Source: SIG78 sp045587205 (GTDB lineage: Bacteria; Verrucomicrobiota; Lentisphaeria; Victivallales; Victivallaceae). From it: a stretch of DNA of 20,860 nucleotides. How positions within the stretch are numbered: position 1 is the first letter of the stretch; each line of letters opens with the position of its first letter. Where the stretch lies: assembly GCA_045587205.1 (NCBI GenBank), contig JAZNBV010000107.1, positions 1-20,860 on the forward strand. The letters run 5' to 3'. Below are positions 6,895-14,786 of the stretch, piece after piece. The notes beneath the pieces are model-generated. The model worked only from the letters and a program-made list of their open reading frames with translations, did not search any database and was not told where the DNA came from. Both the position numbers and the translations under genes were made by a program.

Positions 6895-7899
6895 ACATTG
6901 GTATTTATATTGCTTTTTGCAGTAATGTGGACACTTGGAGCCGCAGATAAGACCTCTTACAAGGTGTTGTGGTTCGGCGATCTGCATTACGATGAAGTTG
7001 TTTTTCACGATAAAAGCATAGTAAATTACACTCCGCGACAGCAGCTTAATTTTGATTATTACTCCGGAATATGGCAGAAAAAAGCCCCGGCTATGCTGAA
7101 AGCGGCAAAAAGCCGCCACCTCGATGATTCCGACTTTGTAATCCAGATCGGCGACTGGATCCAGGGCGATGCCTCCAGCGCTGAAGATAAATCCCGCCAG
7201 ATGCAGAAAGCCATTCAGGTTGTTACTTCCGGAATAAACAAACCCGTGTACACCCTGCGCGGCAATCACGATGCCCGCGGCAACGGCGGTATGGAAGGAT
7301 ACCGTAAAGTCATTCTGCCCTTTTTGAGCAGACAGCTGAAAAAAGAGGTAACATCACTGAATTATAAATTTGTCCACAGCGAAGACCTTTATATATTTGT
7401 CGATTCGCTTGATATCGACTTTGATTTTCTGGAAAAAAGTCTTGCTGAAAGCGGCAAATACCGCTGGGTCTTTGTGGCATCGCACTATGCATTGATTCCG
7501 CCGGTGGGGTCAACGCGCTGCAAATTCGGAAAATCTCCGGAGAAAGTAAAACGCCTGCTGGAACTCTTTCTTAAACACAATGTAATACTGCTGTGCGGCG
7601 ATTCGCACGAATTTTATGTAGTGCAGTATGCACGCAAAGGCAATAAATTTACCCAGCTTATGAGCAACAGCGTAATTGCCACACCGTGGAAAGATCTGCA
7701 AAGCAGAAAAGAAGATCTCACCCAAAATATGCCAAAGTCGATGGCATTTCTCAATAAAGATATCGTTTCCGTCCGGGAATGGTCCGGGGCGGGATTCGCG
7801 GTATTGCGCATCAGCAATAAAAGTGTAGATCTGGAGTATTATTATACTGAAAACGGCTACACAAAACCCGGATTTGCTGAAACTGTGCGTACCCGGTAA
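6886..7899 (+). CDS. Exported calcineurin-like metallophosphoesterase
   Basis: The start chosen is ATG 6886, with GGAG 7 nt upstream. GTG 6883 is possible but badly spaced. The protein has 337 residues. A signal peptide is clear (hydrophobic segment about 4-18, likely cut near AA at 19-20), so it acts outside the cytoplasm. Metal-binding motifs of the family are present in order: GDLH (D32, H34), GD (D90), GNHD (126-129), a lone His in VASHYAL, and GDSH. In the last motif the first His of the usual GHxH is replaced by Asp. It would hydrolyse a phospho-monoester or -diester, with the substrate unknown. It is the first gene of the long operon after the operator-like element, ahead of a symporter, so removing phosphate from a sugar before uptake is a reasonable but unproven role. 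Confidence 0.88.
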   Translation: MYKTLVFILLFAVMWTLGAADKTSYKVLWFGDLHYDEVVFHDKSIVNYTPRQQLNFDYYSGIWQKKAPAMLKAAKSRHLDDSDFVIQIGDWIQGDASSAEDKSRQMQKAIQVVTSGINKPVYTLRGNHDARGNGGMEGYRKVILPFLSRQLKKEVTSLNYKFVHSEDLYIFVDSLDIDFDFLEKSLAESGKYRWVFVASHYALIPPVGSTRCKFGKSPEKVKRLLELFLKHNVILLCGDSHEFYVVQYARKGNKFTQLMSNSVIATPWKDLQSRKEDLTQNMPKSMAFLNKDIVSVREWSGAGFAVLRISNKSVDLEYYYTENGYTKPGFAETVRTR

Positions 7900-7972
7900 A
7901 TTGAATAAAACATAACAACAAAATAAACAAAATAAACCAAAAAAGAAGTCAACGAAAGGAAAAACAAAAAAA

Positions 7973-9766
7973 ATGAATCAAATCGGACTTCACTGGTGGG
8001 ATTACGGCATTATTGTGCTGTACTTTGCGGGGATGCTCAGCATCGGCTGGTATTTTTCCAAACGCAACAAAGATGCAACCGACTTTCTGCTCGGCGGCAG
8101 AAAAATGCCGTTCTTCCCGATCGCCGTATCAATGCTGATGACTGTATTCTCAACTTACAGTCTGGTGATGAGCCCGGGCGAAATCTACAACCACGGTCTG
8201 GACTGGGGCATCATCAGTTTTGTGATGCCGTTCATCGGAGTGCTGGGTGTGTTGCTGATCACACGCTTCTACTTCAAGATCCAGGCATTCACCCCGTTTG
8301 AATATCTGGCGTTCCGTTACGATAAATACGCGCGTCTGGCGGCGGCTATCGGTAACACTTACGGCCAGATACTCTATACCGGGAGCGTGCTCCTGACCAC
8401 TGGTAAAATCTTTGAAGCCGCCGCCGGCTGGCCCTGCTGGATAACCGTGCTGGTGATCGGTACTATTTCGCTTATCTACACCGGTTCGGGCGGTATGAAA
8501 GCAGTTATCTGGACTGACTTTGTGCAGTTCTTCGTGATGCTCTTCGGTATGGGGGCATTGATCGTTACCCTGTGCTGTCTGGTCAAAGGCGGCGCCTGGG
8601 GCGCAGTTACTTATGCATTTGAAAACGGCCACGGTCTTTCGCGCTTTACTGAAAAAGAATTCTATTCGCTCTGGCCCTATGTCAGATTGAACTTCTGGGC
8701 ATTGCTCCTGACCCGTGTCTGGAGTGCGTTGGGTACCGGTACGGCGCAGATGACCGTGCAGCGCCTTATGGCGACCGGTTCGCTCAAGAATGCGGTCAAG
8801 GCGCAGTTCACCAGTGCTTGCATCACGCTGCCGGTGTGCGTGCTGCTTGACTTCATCGGTCTTGCCATTTACAGCTACTACGCGCAGAATCCGGATCCGG
8901 CTGTCACCAATGGCGACCTGGCGTTGTTCCGCTTTGTGGCTACCAAACTTCCTCCGCTGATCCCGGGGCTGTTTGTGGCGGCGGCACTGGCGGCAGCTAT
9001 GAGTACACTGTCAAGTATTTTCAACGGCGAAGCTGCGGTGTGGCTGCGCGAATATTATCTGCCCTTCTTCAAGAAAGATGCCACCTCCGAACAGCAGGTG
9101 CGTTTTGCCAAGATCGCCACCTGGGCAATCGGTATTATCGGGATTGCCTTCGGTCTGCTGCAGGAATTGAGCTATGTGTACTTCAAGCAGACAATGGTTG
9201 AAGTGAATATGCTCTTCGGCTTCCTGGTTCTGGGTGTAGGGTTCAATGCTTACTTCTTTGCCATCGCCTCGCGCAAAGCCAGCAGTCTCTTTTTCTGGAG
9301 TTTTGCGGCGTTCGGCTACGGTCTCAAGTACCCGATACTGATCTGGTACGGAGCAAGCAAGCGCTGCACGAACACTTTTCCGGAAACCGGCGAATTGAGC
9401 TATGCCGGACCGATCAGTTTTGCGTGGGTCTGGGTTCCGCTGGCAGTTATGGCACTGGTCTGGTGCGTAAGCTACATCAAGCTCAACAACCGCCGTTGGA
9501 AAATCACCTGGCGCGTACTTTCGATCATTCCGTTCGGGTTCTTCAGCGGAACGATCCTCTGGTACATCTTCAGCCACTGGGCAAACGCTGTTGAGCCGGG
9601 AGTGCCGCACGAACTTTCGTTCACCTGGGCGGCATTGCCGGGTACGGTTCTGACCTGGGTGTTTATGATTTTCTGGCACATCTTCGGGCCTGAACTGCCC
9701 AAAGAAGAATATCAGGGTCTCTGCTGGGGCCACTCCGATGAGCCTATTGTCAAAAAGGTCAAATAA
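7973..9766 (+). CDS. Sodium:solute symporter (SSS family), paralog 2
   Basis: A 597-residue polytopic membrane protein co-linear with the symporter at 4775. The same GGRKMP, TGSGGMKAVIWTDF and AAALAAAMSTLSSIFN (M343) motifs sit at the same positions. The first 55 nt of the coding sequence are identical to paralog 1, and a second identical tract covers the codons for the LWPYVRLNFWA region (about 39 nt). The two proteins differ most in the segment after FKQTMVEV (for example GIIAVGVGGNTYVFAI against GFLVLGVGFNAYFFAI) and in the TM region after FAWVW. This would be consistent with different substrate range or affinity. It follows the phosphoesterase by 73 nt of A-rich leader, with AAAGGA 12 nt before the ATG, and precedes the large secreted protein by 22 nt. 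The substrate is unknown. Confidence 0.93.
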   Translation: MNQIGLHWWDYGIIVLYFAGMLSIGWYFSKRNKDATDFLLGGRKMPFFPIAVSMLMTVFSTYSLVMSPGEIYNHGLDWGIISFVMPFIGVLGVLLITRFYFKIQAFTPFEYLAFRYDKYARLAAAIGNTYGQILYTGSVLLTTGKIFEAAAGWPCWITVLVIGTISLIYTGSGGMKAVIWTDFVQFFVMLFGMGALIVTLCCLVKGGAWGAVTYAFENGHGLSRFTEKEFYSLWPYVRLNFWALLLTRVWSALGTGTAQMTVQRLMATGSLKNAVKAQFTSACITLPVCVLLDFIGLAIYSYYAQNPDPAVTNGDLALFRFVATKLPPLIPGLFVAAALAAAMSTLSSIFNGEAAVWLREYYLPFFKKDATSEQQVRFAKIATWAIGIIGIAFGLLQELSYVYFKQTMVEVNMLFGFLVLGVGFNAYFFAIASRKASSLFFWSFAAFGYGLKYPILIWYGASKRCTNTFPETGELSYAGPISFAWVWVPLAVMALVWCVSYIKLNNRRWKITWRVLSIIPFGFFSGTILWYIFSHWANAVEPGVPHELSFTWAALPGTVLTWVFMIFWHIFGPELPKEEYQGLCWGHSDEPIVKKVK

Positions 9767-9788
9767 ATTTTAACAAACGAGCTGAATT

Positions 9789-12725
9789 ATGAAAAAACTT
9801 ATTCTCTCCGCGGCAGCGCTGCTGGCAATGCTTACAACTCCGGCAGCCGACTTGAAACTGCAGAATGCCAATGTGTTCTGCAACCCGAACAAGGCAAAAG
9901 ACTTCAGTTATGTTCCTGAAAAGGGTCTGATACCGGCACACCGTATGGCGTTTCCGGCTCCAACCAGCGGGCTTTTGCTGGATATGTATCAGCCGGTCAA
10001 GGTCGAAAAGATCGTTATGCCGCTGACCAAACTTATTGTTCAGAGCAAGGAAGAAAACTCCAATATCCAGAATATGCAGATTTTTGCCGGCAATGACCGC
10101 AAAAAACTCACTGCTGTAACCGGCGCTAAAATCGAAGTGGTCAAAACCACCCGCGATGGCAATGTGCCCGGTGAAGATGTAACAGTGACCAATCTGCCGG
10201 AAGCACGCTACTACCAGTTCTATTCGCCGCGTCAGCGCGGATATGTTTTTGGATTCCACCCCAGCGCCACCAAAGGCATCAAGATCTACGCGTCAACCGA
10301 TGCCGTGGATCCGATGCTTGCCAAATATCCGCAGATCACTGCAGAAGAAAATGCAATGTTTGCCAGCGCGCTGGAACCGGTTCGTTTCGGATACTGCGAT
10401 CTGCTGCCGGGGCAGAGCGCTGTTGCTCCACCCTTTAACGCGCAGTTCGGCAGCGGTGCTGCCGGCTGGCCCGCCAATGGTTTGAGCAAAGGGCGCCGTA
10501 TGCTGGAAGGCGAATTGGCTTCCCCCCAGCAGATCCGTGCTATTTCAGTTGATTTGCTGCGTATGAATCCTCTGCCGCACGTACAGGAACAGGTCGATGT
10601 ACTCAAAAAATGTGCAGTTTATACCAGTATGGACGGCAAAAACTGGACCCGCGCCAAGGTTGATTCGGCAACCACCAAATTCTTCCGCGATGATTTCAAA
10701 GTAGCCAAAGTTCAGCGCAAGGGCGTCAGAAGTTACTATACCCGCGCGGTGTGGTACGGCAATTTTCACGGTAAATTCTTCCGTATCGATCCTGAAACCT
10801 ACAAAGGTCCCACCTGGGTCACCGGCAGCCGCGGTCTGCAGGGTATGTTCCGTTTTGTGCCCGCCCAGCAGACAGCGGTAAAAAATTTTGAACTGCCCTT
10901 TTCCGGTACCAACAGCATCAAAGCCAAGATCCGCCTGGCCAATGTCAGCAAGACTTCCGGTACTGCCGTACTGCGTTTTGCCGATAATAAAAAAGTTCTG
11001 TGGTCGAGCGATCTTGCTGCGTTCAAAGATGATGAAGATCTGATTGCCGATGTGCCGGTTGCCGGCGAGAAATTCGGTATGCGCTCTCTGGAACTGGTTA
11101 TTCAGGAAAAAGGTCTGGAAAATGCTTTGACTTTCCGCCGCAAATTCGTTATCCTCCCCAATGCCGCCAGTCTGCAGGCTGTTGCGGGAGCCGACAAATT
11201 CACCGCCCAAAACTTTACCATCGGCGGTACCGATACAGTGCTTTACAGCGCCAATGCACCGCAGGCGGCGCTGACATATACAGTGCCGGCAGACGGCAAA
11301 TACGGTATTTTTGCCACATTGCAGAGCAAAAAAGCGTTCAATGTTGAAGCCAGAGATCTGAATAAAAAAGTCTATCTTACTTTGTGGCATCCCAATGATT
11401 ACACACTGCTTGCTGCCGGTGATGAATTCTGCGGCGCCGGCGATTTCAAAGCCGGTGACAAGATCACCTTTACCGCGCAGGAAAAAGGCGCCACCATCGG
11501 CAATGTGCGCGTAATGCCGCTGTGCGACAAGATGTACAGCGTTTACACCGCTTCCGGCAATATCCAGCCCAATGTGATTGTTCATTCCGACGGGTACAGT
11601 GAATTTTATTTTCATAAAAACGATGATATGATGGCTATGTACGAACGGGTCATCAAGCAGTATTCGCAAGCCAATATCCACAGCTACGACTTCTGCATCG
11701 GAACCACCGCGGTGAACTACCCCAGCAAATTTGCCACCACCATCGGTCAGCAGCGCAATGTTAAATTCTACCGCGAAGGCGATATCCGCGCAGCCAAGCG
11801 CATCAAAGCACTGCAGGATCAGGGTATCCACCTGCTGAATGCCATCCGCGAACTGACCAAAAAATACAATGTCAAACTCTCCATCACCCAGCGTGCCAAT
11901 GCTTTTTACGAAGCCAAGTCCGACTCATTGAACGCGCAGTTTTTACTGGATAACAAGCAGTTCTGGCAGCGTATGCCTGACGGCAGAACCAAGCGTAAGC
12001 CCAGTTATGCTTATCCGGAAGTGCGTGAGTTCTATTTGAATGTGATGAAAGAGATCATTGCCGCCCGCCCGGAATATGTCTGTATTGAATTTTTGCGTCA
12101 CCCGACATTCTTTATGTATGACAAGCCGATCATTGATGAATATATCCGCCGCCACGGCAAGTGCACCAAAGATAATTATATGGATGCCAATTGGCAGAAA
12201 ATCATTCAGGATATGCTCTTTGAACACCTTAAAAATGTCCGCGCCGCGATCGATGCAGTGGATCCCAACATCAAATTTGCTATCAACTTTGATGACCACC
12301 GCTACCTTGCCCACGGTCTGGATATAGCGCGTATTCTGGAAGCCGGGCTGGTGGATGTTATTTCGCCCGGAATCTACGATGTGGGTCACACCAAGTATTT
12401 TGACCTCAAACCCTTTGTCAAGATGGCGGAAAAATCCCCGCGCAAAGTTGCAGTCATTCCGCGCGTGGAGTGCACCATCATCGGTCAGGACCCCACTCCG
12501 GAAGAAGAAAAGGGGCTGATCAAAGTTATGCGCCGCAGTATGTCGTCGAATATGCTTATGGGCTTATTTTCCCAGTTCCTTGCTGACGGTGCACACGGTC
12601 TGCGCCCCTTCAACGGCGGCGGTGCGTGGCTTGCCAAAACCCTCAGCAACCGCAGCGAACTTGACCGCTTTACAATGTACACTATGCCGTTCCTGGATAT
12701 CCGCCGGGAAATCGTGGGAAAATAA
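9789..12725 (+). CDS. Large secreted protein with putative GH10-like (GHL10-type) TIM-barrel domain
   Basis: A 978-residue protein with a signal peptide (MKKLILSAAALLAMLTTPAA, cut near residue 20), so exported. The N-terminal half looks like beta-sandwich modules (residues about 25-170 and 190-330 have discoidin-like features, such as KVEKIVMPLTKL and KNWTRAKVD). Residues about 600-970 resemble a glycoside-hydrolase-like barrel. They include YVCIEFLRHPTFFMYD (E767), which recalls the GxxFDYxRYP strand of GHL10 proteins, FAINFDDHRY, and LVDVISPGIYD. I cannot name a catalytic pair or a CAZy family, so activity is inferred. The operon context (symporter upstream, sugar-acid enzymes and a fucosidase downstream) suggests a glycan-degrading or glycan-binding role. 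The Shine-Dalgarno sequence is weak (ACGAG). Confidence 0.75.
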   Translation: MKKLILSAAALLAMLTTPAADLKLQNANVFCNPNKAKDFSYVPEKGLIPAHRMAFPAPTSGLLLDMYQPVKVEKIVMPLTKLIVQSKEENSNIQNMQIFAGNDRKKLTAVTGAKIEVVKTTRDGNVPGEDVTVTNLPEARYYQFYSPRQRGYVFGFHPSATKGIKIYASTDAVDPMLAKYPQITAEENAMFASALEPVRFGYCDLLPGQSAVAPPFNAQFGSGAAGWPANGLSKGRRMLEGELASPQQIRAISVDLLRMNPLPHVQEQVDVLKKCAVYTSMDGKNWTRAKVDSATTKFFRDDFKVAKVQRKGVRSYYTRAVWYGNFHGKFFRIDPETYKGPTWVTGSRGLQGMFRFVPAQQTAVKNFELPFSGTNSIKAKIRLANVSKTSGTAVLRFADNKKVLWSSDLAAFKDDEDLIADVPVAGEKFGMRSLELVIQEKGLENALTFRRKFVILPNAASLQAVAGADKFTAQNFTIGGTDTVLYSANAPQAALTYTVPADGKYGIFATLQSKKAFNVEARDLNKKVYLTLWHPNDYTLLAAGDEFCGAGDFKAGDKITFTAQEKGATIGNVRVMPLCDKMYSVYTASGNIQPNVIVHSDGYSEFYFHKNDDMMAMYERVIKQYSQANIHSYDFCIGTTAVNYPSKFATTIGQQRNVKFYREGDIRAAKRIKALQDQGIHLLNAIRELTKKYNVKLSITQRANAFYEAKSDSLNAQFLLDNKQFWQRMPDGRTKRKPSYAYPEVREFYLNVMKEIIAARPEYVCIEFLRHPTFFMYDKPIIDEYIRRHGKCTKDNYMDANWQKIIQDMLFEHLKNVRAAIDAVDPNIKFAINFDDHRYLAHGLDIARILEAGLVDVISPGIYDVGHTKYFDLKPFVKMAEKSPRKVAVIPRVECTIIGQDPTPEEEKGLIKVMRRSMSSNMLMGLFSQFLADGAHGLRPFNGGGAWLAKTLSNRSELDRFTMYTMPFLDIRREIVGK

Positions 12726-12745
12726 CCTGAAAGGAGAAAATAAAA

Positions 12746-13225
12746 ATGTTGTATGACGAATGGAAAAATTTCCTCAACTACTCTGCTCTGATGCCCGAAG
12801 CAGCACAGGCAGTGATGAATTTTGTCAAAAATGCCAATGCCGATACGGCTTGCGGCAGCCACGATTCCGGCGTGGAAGGTTTGAAAATTTCGGTCTTTGA
12901 CAGCAAAACCACCGATGATTTTCAGAAATCCGTGTGGGAAATCCACAAGGAATATGCCGATATCCAGACTCTGCTCAAGGGTGCGGAAGTCAACTTTTTC
13001 CGCCGCCACATTGAAGAGCTTACCCCGAAAATGGAATACGATGCCAAGAGCGATTACCAGCTGTTTGAGCCGGTGGCGGGCGATGACTTGAAGCTTACTC
13101 TGACTCCGGAACGCTTTGCCATCTATTTTCCTGAAGAAGCACATATAACCAGTTTCAATACCGACGGTACCAGTCAGCCGATAAAGAAGATAGTTTTCAA
13201 GGTTCACAAATCTCTGTTCAAATAA
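12746..13225 (+). CDS. YhcH/YjgK/YiaL family protein (possible sugar-acid anomerase)
   Basis: A 159-residue cytoplasmic protein matching the YhcH/YjgK/YiaL (DUF386) beta-barrel family across its length. The signature HKEYADIQTLLKG (H67, Y70, D72, Q74) is present, as are EYDAKSDYQLFEP and the C-terminal FAIYFPEEAHITSF (H133) with KKIVFKVH. In E. coli, YhcH (NanQ) has been reported as an N-acetylneuraminate anomerase, and relatives occur in other sugar operons. Two NanA/DHDPS-family aldolases downstream fit a sialic-acid-like or keto-deoxy-sugar pathway, but the true substrate here is unknown. AAGGAG lies 10 nt before the ATG. The gene starts 20 nt after the secreted protein and ends 28 nt before the first prepilin-like gene. 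Confidence 0.88.
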   Translation: MLYDEWKNFLNYSALMPEAAQAVMNFVKNANADTACGSHDSGVEGLKISVFDSKTTDDFQKSVWEIHKEYADIQTLLKGAEVNFFRRHIEELTPKMEYDAKSDYQLFEPVAGDDLKLTLTPERFAIYFPEEAHITSFNTDGTSQPIKKIVFKVHKSLFK

Positions 13226-13253
13226 TAATTCAGCAAAAAAGGGGAATTGAATT

Positions 13254-13991
13254 ATGAAACAGCGCTTTACTTTGATCGAATTGCTTGTAGTGATAGCCAT
13301 TATTGCCATATTGGCAGCTATGCTGCTCCCGGCACTGGGAGCAGCCCGTGCACGGGCGCAGAGTTCTGCCTGTCAAGCCAACCTTAAACAGGTGATGCTG
13401 GGCTTCAACCTCTACGCCAACGACTATGCCGGCACAATGATGCTGCAAGGTCCTGCAACGGCTGCATCTGCGTCTTACACAAGCTATTTCGTATTTTTTA
13501 TGCCCTATTTTTATGACGGGGATGTAATTACTGTAAAAAATTCCAGTAACAAAGATTTTAAAGCGTACAATTTCCTTACTTGTCCGGCGCTGCGTCCCTC
13601 CGGGTTTCTTGACCGCTCGTATGTTTACGGAAGAGCGTGGAGCAGCACAGAGTATCCTGCCGGCTCGCTTATCAGTAAAGACGGCTATACTATGCTTGAT
13701 GTGGAAAAACTCCCGGATGCAAGCGGTATGGCTCTGATGAGTGAATCGGTTCAGGTTGCCGACGGTGCCACCACCCACGTTTTCTGGTGGAAAATATCCA
13801 ACGGCAGTACCAATGGTGCGGTCTATTTCCACCACGGCAAAACCGCCAACTTCGGATTTGTTGATGGTCACGTTGCAAGCTTTACCAAAGAAGCAGCAGC
13901 GGCGGCGGTCAAAGAACAGGTGCAGGACAGTGTGGACAAATTCTATTACTGGGATGAAGAAACCAAGACAGGTAAATATATAAGTATTTGA
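13254..13991 (+). CDS. Prepilin-like protein 1 (type II secretion/pseudopilin-type N-terminus)
   Basis: A 245-residue protein with a class III-type prepilin N-terminus: short leader MKQR, then FTLIELLVV, with Glu at +5 and a hydrophobic helix to about residue 30 (AAMLLPALGAA). The usual Gly before the cleavage point is Arg. The body is globular, and the C-terminus carries HHGKTANFGFVDGHV, the H-G...DGH motif of DUF1559-like and related Lentisphaerota/Planctomycetota families. It would sit in the cytoplasmic membrane with the globular part outside. Its exact role is unknown; lineages with many such proteins may use them for surface structures or polymer binding. A 102-bp block near the start is 97/102 identical to the gene at 14787. 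The next gene begins 11 nt later. Confidence 0.88.
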   Translation: MKQRFTLIELLVVIAIIAILAAMLLPALGAARARAQSSACQANLKQVMLGFNLYANDYAGTMMLQGPATAASASYTSYFVFFMPYFYDGDVITVKNSSNKDFKAYNFLTCPALRPSGFLDRSYVYGRAWSSTEYPAGSLISKDGYTMLDVEKLPDASGMALMSESVQVADGATTHVFWWKISNGSTNGAVYFHHGKTANFGFVDGHVASFTKEAAAAAVKEQVQDSVDKFYYWDEETKTGKYISI

Positions 13992-14002
13992 AAGGGATTT
14001 TT

Positions 14003-14761
14003 ATGAAAAAAACTAATTTCACATTGATTGAATTATTGGTAGTTATTGCCATTATTGCCATATTGGCGGCAATGCTGCTGCCGGCATTGTCGGCAGCACG
14101 CGAGCGTGCCAAGTCCAACAACTGCGTTGGCAATCTTAAACAGATGGCACTCTGGATGACACTCTATGCAGCGGATTACGATGGTAAAGTCGGTATTTCC
14201 ATTACCGAACCCAATAAATTCTGGGCAACGATGTACAAAGATTATCTGGATTTGAAAAACGACGGCAAATCAGACAATTCATCCGGAGCTGTATCTCTGG
14301 TCTGTCCTTCTATCCAGCCAGACCATTACCGGGTGAACAACTTTACCTACGGTATGCGCGACAATGAAGACAACTTCCAGGAAGGGGTGTATGAAAAACA
14401 CCCAACTACCGGCGGCAGATACAATATGGCATTGCCTGATAAATCGTTTGATCCCTCCGGTCTGGCGATGGGCGGCGATTCGGCGTATAACTATCCCAGC
14501 GGATATGCCAACGGTGACATTGCTCCCGGTTGGGCACAGCACGTCTTTTATAACCCCACCAGCAACAATTCCTCCGGCGGTCAGCCGCAGTTCCGCCACG
14601 GCAAGATGGCAGGCGTGAGTTATGCCGACGGTCACGCGGAGATGATGGGTATGGAAGAATATGCCAAACAGTGCGGCAAGCACGTCAAGAGCAATCAGAC
14701 CAAGATCTATTTGCGTGACAATAACTTTGAACTCAAAACCTACAATATTGAGAACGACTGA
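14003..14761 (+). CDS. Prepilin-like protein 2
   Basis: A 252-residue protein with leader MKKTN, FTLIELLVV (Glu +5) and a membrane helix ending LLPALSAARERA. A longer frame from TTG 13988 exists, but AAAGGG (13991-13996) is 6 nt before the ATG at 14003, and starting there gives the standard short leader. The C-terminal motif is RHGKMAGVSYADGHAE. The middle of the protein is unrelated at a glance to proteins 1 and 3, except for spaced tyrosines and a CPSI/CPA-type cysteine that the three share (VCPSIQP here, TCPALRP and TCPVINK in the others). It is part of the same trio, and the function is unknown beyond membrane-anchored, outward-facing localisation. Confidence 0.87.
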   Translation: MKKTNFTLIELLVVIAIIAILAAMLLPALSAARERAKSNNCVGNLKQMALWMTLYAADYDGKVGISITEPNKFWATMYKDYLDLKNDGKSDNSSGAVSLVCPSIQPDHYRVNNFTYGMRDNEDNFQEGVYEKHPTTGGRYNMALPDKSFDPSGLAMGGDSAYNYPSGYANGDIAPGWAQHVFYNPTSNNSSGGQPQFRHGKMAGVSYADGHAEMMGMEEYAKQCGKHVKSNQTKIYLRDNNFELKTYNIEND

Positions 14762-14786
14762 TATCAATTATAGAGGATAGGCACTT

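Noticed and set aside
7920..7937. Two tandem copies of AAAATAAAC before SSS2
   Set aside because: Short, A-rich repeat in an A-rich leader; chance or simple slippage explains it.
10545..11831. 428-residue open frame on the minus strand
   Set aside because: It lies wholly opposite the 978-residue secreted protein and arises from that gene's codon pattern. No start signal and no recognisable motif.
13988..14002. Upstream TTG start for prepilin-like protein 2
   Set aside because: It would put the Shine-Dalgarno sequence inside the coding region and lengthen the leader. ATG 14003 has AAAGGG at correct spacing.
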